In this document: positions 1 through 9,298 of the stretch, in pieces
Layout of the letters: every line of letters starts with the position of its first letter
How positions within the stretch are numbered: the stretch's first letter is position 1
Origin: Burkholderiales bacterium
Lineage (GTDB): Bacteria; Pseudomonadota; Gammaproteobacteria; Burkholderiales; Burkholderiaceae_C
Direction: 5' to 3'
DNA: 16,525 bases
Assembly (NCBI GenBank): GCA_011391855.1
Contig: JAABPT010000332.1
Coordinates: 1-16,525, forward strand
Made by a program: the position numbers and the translations under genes
The notes under the pieces: model-generated
Seen by the model: the letters and a program-made list of their open reading frames with translations, nothing else
Database searches by the model: none
What the model was told of the DNA's origin: nothing

Positions 1-699
1 ATCGCCGGCGGCCACCAGGTCGGCCGGTTCCCAGCGCGGTGCGCGCGGCAGCAGTTCGGCGCGCAATGCCGCCTTGGTGCTGTGCAGCGAAAGCGCCAGC
101 GCCGGCTTCACGCGCCCTTGCGGCAGGCGCTCGAAGACGCGCGCGTCGCCCACGGTGGAGAAGACCAGGTTCTTGTGGCCCACGGCGCCGGCAGTGCCGA
201 GCAGGTCGATCGCTTCCAGCACGTTGTCCAGGTTGTGCGCCGGCTCGCCCATGCCCATGAAGACCACGCGCTTCACCGGCCGCCGCGTGCGCGCCAGCGC
301 CACCTGGGCCACGATCTCGGCGCTGCCCAGCTGGCGCTGCAGGCCGCCCTGGCCGGTCATGCAGAACACGCAGCCCACGGCGCAGCCGACCTGGGTGGAC
401 ACGCACAGGCCGTCGCGCGGCAGCCGCACGGCTTCCACTGCCAAGCCGTCGGCCAGCACCACCAGCAGGCGCGCCGAGCCGTCGGCGGCCGGGTGTTCGG
501 ACTGCAGCCGCGCCAGGCCAGCGAGTTCGTCGGTCAGCGCCGGCAGGGCCAGCCGCAGCGCCTGCGGCAGAAAGTCCTCGAGCCGGCGCTTGCCGCTGTC
601 CTGAGGCAAGGCCTGCGCCCAGCGCCGCAGCACGTGCGCCTCGTGGCGCGGACCGGCGCCCAGGACGCGCAGGCGCTGGCGAATGTCTTCAATGCGCAT
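1..699 (-). CDS. RlmN-like radical-SAM RNA adenine C2-methyltransferase (C-terminus outside window)
   Basis: The frame stays open from an ATG at 699 to the window edge, giving 233 N-terminal residues. The radical-SAM cluster motif CxxxCxxC is C106, C110 and C113. C99, in LCVSTQVGC, matches the mechanistic cysteine that lies before the cluster in E. coli RlmN. The SAM-binding GMGEP motif is at 149-153, and the typical LSLHS stretch follows. RlmN enzymes methylate C2 of A2503 in 23S rRNA, and of A37 in some tRNAs, through a methyl-cysteine intermediate. The second catalytic cysteine would lie beyond the edge. The N-terminal region is about 20 residues shorter than in E. coli RlmN, and the neighbours are stress genes, so I infer a paralogue rather than the housekeeping rlmN. 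It starts 57 nt after the HPF-like gene in the same direction. Its ribosome binding site is weak, which suggests translation from the operon mRNA. Confidence 0.88.
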   Translation of the reverse strand, partial: MRIEDIRQRLRVLGAGPRHEAHVLRRWAQALPQDSGKRRLEDFLPQALRLALPALTDELAGLARLQSEHPAADGSARLLVVLADGLAVEAVRLPRDGLCVSTQVGCAVGCVFCMTGQGGLQRQLGSAEIVAQVALARTRRPVKRVVFMGMGEPAHNLDNVLEAIDLLGTAGAVGHKNLVFSTVGDARVFERLPQGRVKPALALSLHSTKAALRAELLPRAPRWEPADLVAAGD

Positions 700-756
700 G
701 GGGCGGGTCGTCTCGGGTCGGTTCGTCGGCGAGCGGCGCGGCCCATGTCGTCGTGC

Positions 757-1110
757 TCAGGAAAGGCCGCCCTCGCCGCGGATGGTCTCCCCGCCCTTTA
801 CCTTGCGTGCCTTGCCCAGGGCGCTGTCGAGCGCGCGCAGCATCTTGTCGGCCGCACCATAAACGGCGTCGGCCACCTTGTCGGCGTTGTGGCTCACGGC
901 CACCGGCTGGCGGCCGGTGAGGCGTGCTTCCAGCAGGCAGCGCTTCTCGCCGCCGCCGACACGTTCGCCGTTGATGTCGCTCAGGTGGACCTCGATGCGC
1001 GTGATCTGGTCGCGAAACCGCGCCAACTTGTCCGTGAGTTCCTTCTCCACCCAGGCGGCCAGTGATTCGGCGCCCTGCACGCGGCTGTCGGTGTTGAGTT
1101 GGACTTGCAT
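757..1110 (-). CDS. HPF/RaiA-family ribosome-associated protein (short form)
   Basis: This 117-residue protein matches the S30EA/sigma-54-modulation fold. It has an N-terminal beta strand (MQVQLNTDSRVQG), a helix (LAAWVEKELTDKLARF), then strands IEVHLSD and CLLEARLTG, and a second helix (VADAVYGAADKMLRALDSALGK). Members bind the 30S decoding region in stationary phase or stress and inactivate or protect ribosomes. Only the single N-terminal domain is present, so it lacks the C-terminal dimerisation domain of long HPF and resembles short HPF or RaiA in size. A strong GAGGAG lies 6 nt before the ATG and fixes the start. The gene follows the Usp gene by 51 nt and precedes the RlmN-like gene by 57 nt, all on the same strand. 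This setting suggests an extra stress-specific paralogue rather than the copy often found near rpoN. Confidence 0.85.
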   Translation of the reverse strand: MQVQLNTDSRVQGAESLAAWVEKELTDKLARFRDQITRIEVHLSDINGERVGGGEKRCLLEARLTGRQPVAVSHNADKVADAVYGAADKMLRALDSALGKARKVKGGETIRGEGGLS

Positions 1111-1116
1111 GTGTGA

Positions 1117-1122
1117 CTCCTC
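1117..1122 (-). promoter_or_regulatory. Ribosome binding site of the HPF-like gene
   Basis: GAGGAG on the minus strand, 6 nt before the ATG at 1110. It is a near-perfect anti-SD complement and supports that start. Confidence 0.75.
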
Positions 1123-1161
1123 GGGGTTGTAAAAAGTGGGATTCGGCGCGCCGGCATAGGT

Positions 1162-2067
1162 TCAGGCCGCTGCCGGCGTGGTGTGCGCGGTGGACACCAG
1201 CACATCGGCACTGCCCTCGGCCAGCACATGCCTGGTGACGCTGCCCAGCAGCAGTTCCTCGGCCGCGGTCTGGCCGTGCTTGCCGACGACGACGAGATCG
1301 CAGTCGGATTCCTGCTCCTGCTCGACGATACGCTGTGACGCATCGCCTTCCACGATGCGGGCGTCCCAGTGCCCGGGCCGGAGCCCGGCGTCGTGCGCCG
1401 CGGCATACAGGCGCTGCGTGGCCACGGCACGCGCCTGGGTGCGGTAGTGGTCCACGGTGGCGGCATCCACGCCGGCAAGGCGCAGCTTTTCCTCGAACGG
1501 CACCTGGAAGGCGCTCAGCAGCACCGGCCGCGCGTGCGGCGCCACGCGCCGCACCAGCAGCAAGGCCTGCGCCGACCAGGGCGAGAAGTCGAGCGCCACC
1601 AGCGCGCGGCGGTAGGGCTCGTGTGCCGTCTGCCGCACCACCAGCAGTGGGCGCGTCGTGCGGCGCAGCAGCCGCTCGGACGTGGTGCCCAGCACCAGGC
1701 GGCGCAGGAAGCCGCTGCCACGGGCGCCCAGCACCAGCAGGTCGGCGTTCTGCGCCTCGGCCTGCCGGCCGATGCAGTCCACTGCCGCGCCCGTGTCCAG
1801 GTGCGTGTGCACGGCCACGCGCCGCGCCGCGGCCAGCTCGGCAGCGGCCTGCTCCAGGGCGCGCCGCGTTTCCTCAACGAGTTGCGGCTCGCAAGGGTGG
1901 CCGGCGCCCAGCCACTGCCGCAACTCGGCCAGCGCGCTGCCCGAAACCGCGTGCATCAGCGTCAGCCGTGCGCCGGTTTCGTGTGCCAGCCGCGCGGCGC
2001 GGTCGGCGGCATGGCGGGCGTGGGCCGAGAAGTCGGTGGCGGCGAGCATGGTCTTCAGCGCTGTCAT
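1162..2067 (-). CDS. Universal stress protein, tandem UspA domains
   Basis: A 301-residue protein with two UspA domains, about 1-146 and 152-293. Both carry a complete nucleotide-binding motif G-x2-G-x9-G-(S/T): G114, G117, G127, T128 in the first and G262, G265, G275, S276 in the second, so both domains probably bind ATP. Each domain begins with the usual strand (MLAATDFS and ALVALDFS), whose Asp contacts nucleotide. The reading frame is open to an ATG at 2115, but that start would overlap the upstream exchanger gene. The ATG at 2067 has GAGGAG 4 nt upstream and begins right at the domain, so I chose 2067. Tandem Usps of this kind are cytoplasmic and respond to starvation, low oxygen or redox stress. 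It sits 37 nt after the exchanger gene and 51 nt before the HPF-like gene. Confidence 0.9.
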   Translation of the reverse strand: MTALKTMLAATDFSAHARHAADRAARLAHETGARLTLMHAVSGSALAELRQWLGAGHPCEPQLVEETRRALEQAAAELAAARRVAVHTHLDTGAAVDCIGRQAEAQNADLLVLGARGSGFLRRLVLGTTSERLLRRTTRPLLVVRQTAHEPYRRALVALDFSPWSAQALLLVRRVAPHARPVLLSAFQVPFEEKLRLAGVDAATVDHYRTQARAVATQRLYAAAHDAGLRPGHWDARIVEGDASQRIVEQEQESDCDLVVVGKHGQTAAEELLLGSVTRHVLAEGSADVLVSTAHTTPAAA

Positions 2068-2071
2068 CTTG

Positions 2072-2077
2072 CTCCTC
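2072..2077 (-). promoter_or_regulatory. Ribosome binding site that selects the Usp start
   Basis: GAGGAG on the minus strand, 4 nt before the ATG at 2067. The longer in-frame start at 2115 has no such site and would overlap the upstream gene. Confidence 0.7.
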
Positions 2078-2093
2078 GACGATCGAATGGTTC

Positions 2094-2103
2094 CCGATAC
2101 CCC
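2094..2103 (-). other. Shared decamer GGGGTATCGG before the Usp gene
   Basis: The minus-strand decamer GGGGTATCGG lies in the 37-nt gap between the exchanger stop and the Usp start. The same ten bases occur in the same orientation at 5921-5930, upstream of the ATPase gene. No function is recognised; it may be a shared regulatory site or chance. Confidence 0.25.
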
Positions 2104-2104
2104 A

Positions 2105-3102
2105 TCAATTCTCACCGTGCAGGAACGCCAGCGCGGCCGTGAGAACGTAGGTGGCCAGCAGCCCCACGCTGACCCAGCTCAGCGTGCGCAGCACTCGGCC
2201 CTGCGGCCGCATCACCAGGCCGATCATCACCAGCCCGGTCATCACGATGGCCGCCACCGCGGTGCCGGCGTGCACCGGCGCGGCGTCGGCCAGCAGCGGG
2301 CCGCGCAGGTAGACGGCGTCGTCCACGGCCAGCACCACCACGTTGAACAGGTTGCTGCCCAGAAGGTTGGCGATGGCCAGGTCCACCGCGCCCAGGCGCA
2401 GCGCCGCCAGCGTCACGGCGATCTCGGGCATCGAGGTGGCAAAGGCCAGCCACAGCGTGCCGACGAAGCTGCGGCTCAGGCCCGCGGCCTGTGCCAGCCG
2501 GTCGGCCACTTCGGGCAGCCACGCGCCGGCCACCAGCACGATCAGCGCCGCCAGCGCGAAGCGGCGCCACTCCGTCCGCGCGTCGACCACCTCGCCCGTG
2601 GGCGGCGCCGCCTGTGCCATCAACGTGCGCTCGTGCCGGCTCACGCTGGCCAGCGCCAGCACGTACAGCAGCAGGAGCAAGGGGCTGTAGACGCCGACGT
2701 GGAACAGCCGTGGCACCTTGCCCGCCAGCACCAGGCTCATGGCCACGAAACCGAGCATCACCACGCCGAAGGCCGCGGTCAACAGATGGGTGGCGCTGGC
2801 GTGGCGGTACATCGGCTGCCGCTGCTGCAGGCCGTCGACCACGACCAGGAAGACGAGATTGAACACGCAAGAGCCCAGGGCGTCGCCCACGGCCAGGTTC
2901 GGCGCGCCCACCCAGACCACGGCGCTTGTGCCGGCGGCCAGTTCGGGCAGCGAGGTCACCGTGGCCAGCATCGCCAGCCCGACCCAGCCGCGGCCCCAGC
3001 CGTTGTGGCGCGCCAGGCGGTCGGCGCTGGTGCTGAGCATGAAGCCGGCATACCCGATGAGCGCTGCGCACACCGCAAACTGCAGCACCAGCCAGGCCAG
3101 CA

Positions 3103-3106
<4 letters not shown>
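2105..3106 (-). CDS. CaCA-family sodium/calcium exchanger-like membrane protein
   Basis: A 333-residue hydrophobic protein with the two inverted alpha-repeats of the Ca2+/cation antiporter superfamily. Alpha-1 has TSLPE at 51-55 and GSCVFN at 78-83; alpha-2 has TSMPE at 224-228 and GSNLFN at 250-255. By comparison with the archaeal NCX structure, T51, S52, E55, S79 and N83 and their alpha-2 counterparts should line the ion sites. C80 replaces the Asn usual in GSN, next to the ligands. About ten membrane segments are predictable, with a polar loop near 155-182. The start is the first of two adjacent ATG codons (3106 and 3103). The first overlaps the ATPase stop by four bases (ATGA), the second by one base (TGATG), so translation is probably coupled to the ATPase. 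The likely role is export of Ca2+ or a related cation across the inner membrane. The exact substrate is not shown. Confidence 0.87.
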
Positions 3107-5874
<2,768 letters not shown>

Positions 5875-5880
5875 GGCAAG

Positions 5881-5902
5881 TTCGAGCTTAGTTCGAGCTT
5901 AG
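5881..5902. repeat. Two-copy 11-bp tandem repeat in the ATPase leader
   Basis: Two perfect copies of ttcgagcttag (5881-5891 and 5892-5902) lie immediately upstream of the ATPase start at 5874. They occupy the space where an SD would be expected, and no SD is visible there. They could be a slippage product or a regulatory site. Confidence 0.6.
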
Positions 5903-5920
5903 TGTGCCGGGCGGCGATGT

Positions 5921-5930
5921 CCGATACCCC
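5921..5930 (-). other. Shared decamer GGGGTATCGG before the ATPase gene
   Basis: The minus strand reads GGGGTATCGG, identical to 2094-2103 upstream of the Usp gene and in the same orientation relative to the downstream gene. Here it lies 46 nt before the ATPase start. Function unknown. Confidence 0.25.
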
Positions 5931-5934
5931 TTCG

Positions 5935-5948
5935 CTGACCCAGATCAA
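5935..5948. promoter_or_regulatory. FNR/ANR-like box in the divergent promoter region
   Basis: CTGAC-CCAG-ATCAA (reverse TTGAT-CTGG-GTCAG) matches 8 of 10 positions of the FNR/ANR palindrome TTGAT-N4-ATCAA. Its centre is about 67 nt from the ATPase start and 84 nt from the divergent Usp start, so it could serve either or both genes. FNR-family control of Usp clusters is known in Pseudomonas. Here it is inference from one site, and I see no convincing -10 on either side. Confidence 0.4.
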
Positions 5949-6013
5949 GCGGCCGCCAGACCGTCGCACACGCGGCTGTGGCGGAGTAGGCTTGGGCTGT
6001 CCGCAACGGCATC

Positions 6014-6019
6014 AGGAGG
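6014..6019 (+). promoter_or_regulatory. Ribosome binding site of the second Usp gene
   Basis: AGGAGG, a full SD match, lies 6 nt before the ATG at 6026 and fixes that start. Confidence 0.75.
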
Positions 6020-6025
6020 GCAGCG

Positions 6026-6916
6026 ATGCGCGAAATCCGACAGATCCTGGCCTTGGTCAACGACAGTCCGCGCAGCGACCGCGTGCTGGCGCAGGCGGCG
6101 CACCTGGCACGCCGGCACGGCGCTGCGCTCGTGGCCGTGCATGCGGTGGAGCCGCTGCGCAGCGGCGCCTTCATCTCCGCCGAAGCGGCCAGCGTCGCGG
6201 CCTCCTGGGCCGCCGAGGCCGAGGCCCAGCGCTGGGCCGAAACCAGTGCGCGCGTGGCCGCCGCGGCCCGCGCAGCGGGGGTGGAGATAACGCTGACCGC
6301 GTTGCGTGGCGAGACCGTGGCCGACACCTTGCGCCACGCCGGCACCGCCGACCTGGTGGTGCTGTCGCAGCGTTACCCCGCCCAGCCCGACGGCGCGCAG
6401 CGCCACTTCGTCGAACGCCTGCTCGTCGGGTCGGGCACGCCGCTGCTCTTCGTGCCGCACGCCGACACGCTGCCGCTGTTGCCCGACGGCGCGCCGCGCT
6501 GCGGCCAACGCGCGCTGGTGGCCTGGTCGCCTTCGCGCGAGACGGTGCGTGCGCTGCGCGATGCGCTGCCGCTGCTGGCTGCGGCCAGCCGGGTGGAACT
6601 TATCCGCTTTGCACCGGCCGTCGAGGCCAGCGCCGAGCCCATGGAGGCCGTGGTGGCCTACCTGCAGCGGCACGGCATCACGGCCACCACGACCGTGCGG
6701 CACACCCCGGCGCCGTCACTGGGCGAACGGCTGTTGTCCACCTGGACGGTGGACGTGCCCATCGCCGAGGCGCTGCTGTCGCATGCCGCCGACACCGACG
6801 CCGACCTGCTGGTGATGGGCGGCTACGGCCACCCGCGGGCCTGGGAGCTGACGCTGGGCGGCGTCACGCGCACCATGTTGCAGACGATGACGCTGCCGGT
6901 ATTGATGTCGCATTGA
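6026..6916 (+). CDS. Universal stress protein, tandem domains with one degenerate site
   Basis: A 296-residue two-domain Usp. The C-terminal domain has G265, G268 and, nine residues later, G278-G279 (MGGYGHPRAWELTLGGV). This is the variant motif in which the usual Ser/Thr is Gly, common in one UspA subfamily. The N-terminal domain has lost the glycine motif: the equivalent stretch after LVVLSQRY contains no G-x2-G. Only the C-terminal site is therefore likely to bind nucleotide, unlike the Usp at 1162-2067, where both sites are intact. It is transcribed divergently from the ATPase operon across a 151-nt region holding an FNR-like box. It ends 8 nt from the stop of the convergent histidine kinase gene, and no terminator is visible between them. 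Confidence 0.9.
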   Translation: MREIRQILALVNDSPRSDRVLAQAAHLARRHGAALVAVHAVEPLRSGAFISAEAASVAASWAAEAEAQRWAETSARVAAAARAAGVEITLTALRGETVADTLRHAGTADLVVLSQRYPAQPDGAQRHFVERLLVGSGTPLLFVPHADTLPLLPDGAPRCGQRALVAWSPSRETVRALRDALPLLAAASRVELIRFAPAVEASAEPMEAVVAYLQRHGITATTTVRHTPAPSLGERLLSTWTVDVPIAEALLSHAADTDADLLVMGGYGHPRAWELTLGGVTRTMLQTMTLPVLMSH

Positions 6917-6924
6917 GGGCCAGG

Positions 6925-8283
6925 TCAGGCCGGGCTGTTCGCCAGCGGCACCTCCACGCTGGCTCGCAGCCCGCCACCTTCGCGCGCGGCCAGGCCAATC
7001 TGCCAGCCCTGGGACTGCGCCAGTTGGCGCACGATGGCCAGGCCCAGGCCATAGCCGCCGGTCTGCGGGCTGCGCGAACCTTCCACGCGCTGGAACGGCC
7101 GCCACACGGCCGCCAGCTGTTCGGGCGGGATGCCCGGCCCGCGGTCCAGCACGCTCAGGCGCACCGTGGCGGGCGGTTGCCCGGTCGTGACGGCCTCGGC
7201 GTGCAACTCCACCGGCCCCGGGGCGTAGCGGATCGCATTGCCGAGCAGGTTGTCCACGACCCGCCCCAGCAGCCCCGGCGGCGCCCACACGCGCAGGCCT
7301 TCGGGGCCGTGCACGGTGACGCTGGCGCCCGCCCGCGCGGCGGCCTCGGCATGCCGATGGGCGCGTTCGTTCAGCCAGGGTCCGAGCTCGAGGCAAGACG
7401 CCGGCTCGCCCGCGACGCCGCGCGCCAGGTCGAGCAGCTGGCCGATGAGGCCGTTCATCTCTTCGATGTCGGCTTCCAGCCGCGCCAGCAGTGAAGGGTC
7501 GGGCTTGAGCGTCAGCATCTCCAGCGCCAGCCGCATGCGCGCCAGCGGCGTGCGCAGGTCGTGCGAGACGCCGGCCAGCAGCGTGGTGCGGGCGTCGAGC
7601 AGTTCGCGCACCTGCAGCGCCATGCGGTTGAAGTGGCCGGCCAGTTGCGCCAGCTCGCGCGGGCCCGTTTCGGGCAGCAGCGCCGGGCTGGCACCGGTGG
7701 CCAGTTGCGCCGCCGCTTCTTCCAGCGCGGTCACCGGCCCGGCGATGCGCCGCGCCAGCCACCAGGCCGCCAGGCTGACGCCCAGCGTGCCCGCCAGCAA
7801 GGCCACCGCCAGCGCCTGGAACGGGTGCGTCTTCATGCGCGCATAGGCGAAGCCCACGCCGATAGGCCGGCCGCCAACGGCCACGCTGGTCCACAGCCAT
7901 TCGCCGCCGTCGGGGCCTGCTTCCGAGGTGAAGAAGGCGGGCTCGCCCTGGCGCCGTTCCAGCGCCCGCTCCAGGAAGCGCAGGTAGAAGCCGTGCCGCA
8001 GGCCGGTGTCGGGCGGCGGCGCCATGCCCGGCCGCAGCGCCAGCAGGTGCCGGGTACGCAGTTCCACTTCGAAGTCGGGCCGCCGGTCGGCGGGCAGTTC
8101 GACCCAGGTCTGCGCCGAAAGCACCATCAGCCCCGACAGGTCGTCGGCCGAACGCTGGGCCAGCGGCAGCAGCACGAAGACCAGCGCGGCCACCACGGTG
8201 ACGAGTTCCAGGCCCAGGAACAGCGCCGCGAGCCAGCGCAGGTTCTGCTGCGCCAGCGACACCGGCCGGCGGGCCTTGGCCAT
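6925..8283 (-). CDS. EnvZ-like sensor histidine kinase
   Basis: A 452-residue membrane kinase. The domain order is TM1 (about 17-41), periplasmic sensor region (about 42-154), TM2 (about 155-176), HAMP (about 177-229), dimerisation domain with H241 in GVSHDLRTPLARM, and the ATPase domain. The N box is VVDNLLGNAIRYA (342-354), G1 is DRGPGIP (380-386) and G2 is GYGLGLAI (410-417). The HDLRTPLARMRLALEM sequence is typical of the EnvZ/OmpR-type HisKA family. The sensor region is not recognised and contains no cysteine. The open frame extends further upstream, but the ATG at 8283 shares one base with the regulator stop (TGATG), indicating translational coupling, and it begins just before TM1. It should phosphorylate the regulator encoded upstream. 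The stimulus cannot be read from the sequence. Confidence 0.93.
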   Translation of the reverse strand: MAKARRPVSLAQQNLRWLAALFLGLELVTVVAALVFVLLPLAQRSADDLSGLMVLSAQTWVELPADRRPDFEVELRTRHLLALRPGMAPPPDTGLRHGFYLRFLERALERRQGEPAFFTSEAGPDGGEWLWTSVAVGGRPIGVGFAYARMKTHPFQALAVALLAGTLGVSLAAWWLARRIAGPVTALEEAAAQLATGASPALLPETGPRELAQLAGHFNRMALQVRELLDARTTLLAGVSHDLRTPLARMRLALEMLTLKPDPSLLARLEADIEEMNGLIGQLLDLARGVAGEPASCLELGPWLNERAHRHAEAAARAGASVTVHGPEGLRVWAPPGLLGRVVDNLLGNAIRYAPGPVELHAEAVTTGQPPATVRLSVLDRGPGIPPEQLAAVWRPFQRVEGSRSPQTGGYGLGLAIVRQLAQSQGWQIGLAAREGGGLRASVEVPLANSPA

Positions 8284-9014
8284 CAGGCGGCTTCGGCGCG
8301 CGGGTTGAAGAGGTAGCCCTCGCCGCGCACGGTGCGGATGTAGACCGGGTGCGCCGGGTCGGGCTCGATGCGTCGTCGCAGCCGCATCACGCGCACGTCG
8401 ATGCTGCGGTCGCCGGCGTCGCGTTCGTAGCCCTTGAACCAGTCGACGAGCTGGTCGCGCGTGAGCACGCGGTTGGGGTGCTTTACGAAAGCCAGCAGCA
8501 GGTCGTATTCGGCGCCGTTGATCGACACCTCGACGCCTTCGCGCAGCAGCCGGCGCGACGCATCGTCCACGATAAACGGACCGAAATTCCAACGCGGCGC
8601 CACTGGGGCTTCGGTGGCGGTGGCCGACACCACCGCCGTGCCGGCGCGGCGCAGCAGCGCGCGCAGGCGGGCCAGCAGTTCGCGCGGGCTGAAAGGCTTG
8701 GGCAGATAGTCGTCGGCACCGACCTCCAGGCCCACGACGCGGTCGATTTCCTCGCCGCGGGCCGAGAGCATGAGGATGGGCAGCGTGGAGCTGCGGCGCA
8801 GTTCGCGTGCCAGGCTCAGCCCGTCTTCGCCCGGCAGCATGAGGTCGAGCACCAGCACGTCGGGCAGGGTCTGCGCCATGCGTTCGCACATCTGCACGCC
8901 GTCACCGGCCGTGTCGACGGCGAAACCACTGGCACCCAGGTAGTCGGCGAGCAATTCGCGCAGGGCCGGGTCGTCGTCAACCACCAGCACACGCGGGCGA
9001 TCGGAGTTGTCCAT
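8283..9014 (-). CDS. OmpR-family response regulator
   Basis: A 243-residue regulator with a receiver domain (about 7-121) and an OmpR-type winged helix (about 140-237). The acidic pocket is D13-D14, the phosphoacceptor is D57 in VLDLMLPGEDG, the switch Ser is S84 and the conserved Lys is K106 in LPKPF. The DNA-binding domain ends with the usual YIRTVRGEGYLF motif. The open frame extends to 9278, but the ATG at 9014 begins MDNSDRPRVLVVDDD, the normal distance before the first receiver strand. No SD is visible before it, and a -10-like TAGACT lies so close that the mRNA may be leaderless. The gene is the first of a two-gene operon with the kinase. Three direct repeats 41-70 bp upstream of its start look like its own operator. 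Confidence 0.93.
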   Translation of the reverse strand: MDNSDRPRVLVVDDDPALRELLADYLGASGFAVDTAGDGVQMCERMAQTLPDVLVLDLMLPGEDGLSLARELRRSSTLPILMLSARGEEIDRVVGLEVGADDYLPKPFSPRELLARLRALLRRAGTAVVSATATEAPVAPRWNFGPFIVDDASRRLLREGVEVSINGAEYDLLLAFVKHPNRVLTRDQLVDWFKGYERDAGDRSIDVRVMRLRRRIEPDPAHPVYIRTVRGEGYLFNPRAEAA

Positions 9015-9021
9015 TGCATTC

Positions 9022-9027
9022 AGTCTA
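9022..9027 (-). promoter_or_regulatory. -10-like element of the regulator promoter
   Basis: TAGACT on the minus strand (4/6 to TATAAT) ends 7 nt before the regulator ATG, which would place transcription initiation at or next to the start codon. No TTGACA-like -35 is present at the right distance, as expected for an activator-dependent promoter next to the operator at 9055-9084. Confidence 0.35.
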
Positions 9028-9054
9028 CTGCCGCGAAACGTCGCCGGGACGGCC

Positions 9055-9084
9055 TGCAACGCAGTGGCACGCAATGAAACGCAG
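9055..9084 (+). promoter_or_regulatory. Three 10-bp direct repeats, probable OmpR-family operator
   Basis: Three contiguous decamers, TGCAACGCAG, TGGCACGCAA and TGAAACGCAG, fit TGnnACGCAn at exact helical-turn spacing. OmpR/PhoB/CpxR-type regulators bind such direct half-sites about 10-11 bp apart. They lie 41-70 bp upstream of the regulator start, a place suited to autoactivation, and 215 nt upstream of the divergent gene at 9299. A diverged copy occurs at 10773-10802. Confidence 0.55.
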
Positions 9085-9298
9085 CAGACGGCGCGGGACA
9101 TCGGCGGGTGACCTTTGGCGCGCACGATGCAGGCGTCGACAAACCCCGCCTCCGACGACCATGCAAGCACGAGTCTCCTCCCGGTACACAGCGCCACGAA
9201 CGGCGCCAGTGGTGAGCAGCCGGGTGCGGTCAGAGGGCGTGGGTGCCGCAGTGCACGTGGCTTTCGCGACAAATTCATTCAATCCAAAAGGAAACATC
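9085..9298. other. Remainder of divergent intergenic region
   Basis: This is the right part of the 284-bp region between the regulator and the exported Gly-rich protein. I see no open frame with coding character and no convincing sigma-70 promoter. It ends with an A/T-richer stretch (about 9270-9298) and AAAAGGAAA, the ribosome binding site of the gene at 9299. Confidence 0.5.

Noticed and set aside
1144..1153. Palindrome CGGCGCGCCG between the Usp and HPF-like genes
   Set aside because: A 10-bp GC palindrome is common in DNA of this composition, and no loop or T-tract supports a terminator.
5896..5907. Sigma-54 promoter (GGCAC...GC) upstream of the ATPase
   Set aside because: The GG and GC elements are two bases too close for the -24/-12 consensus.
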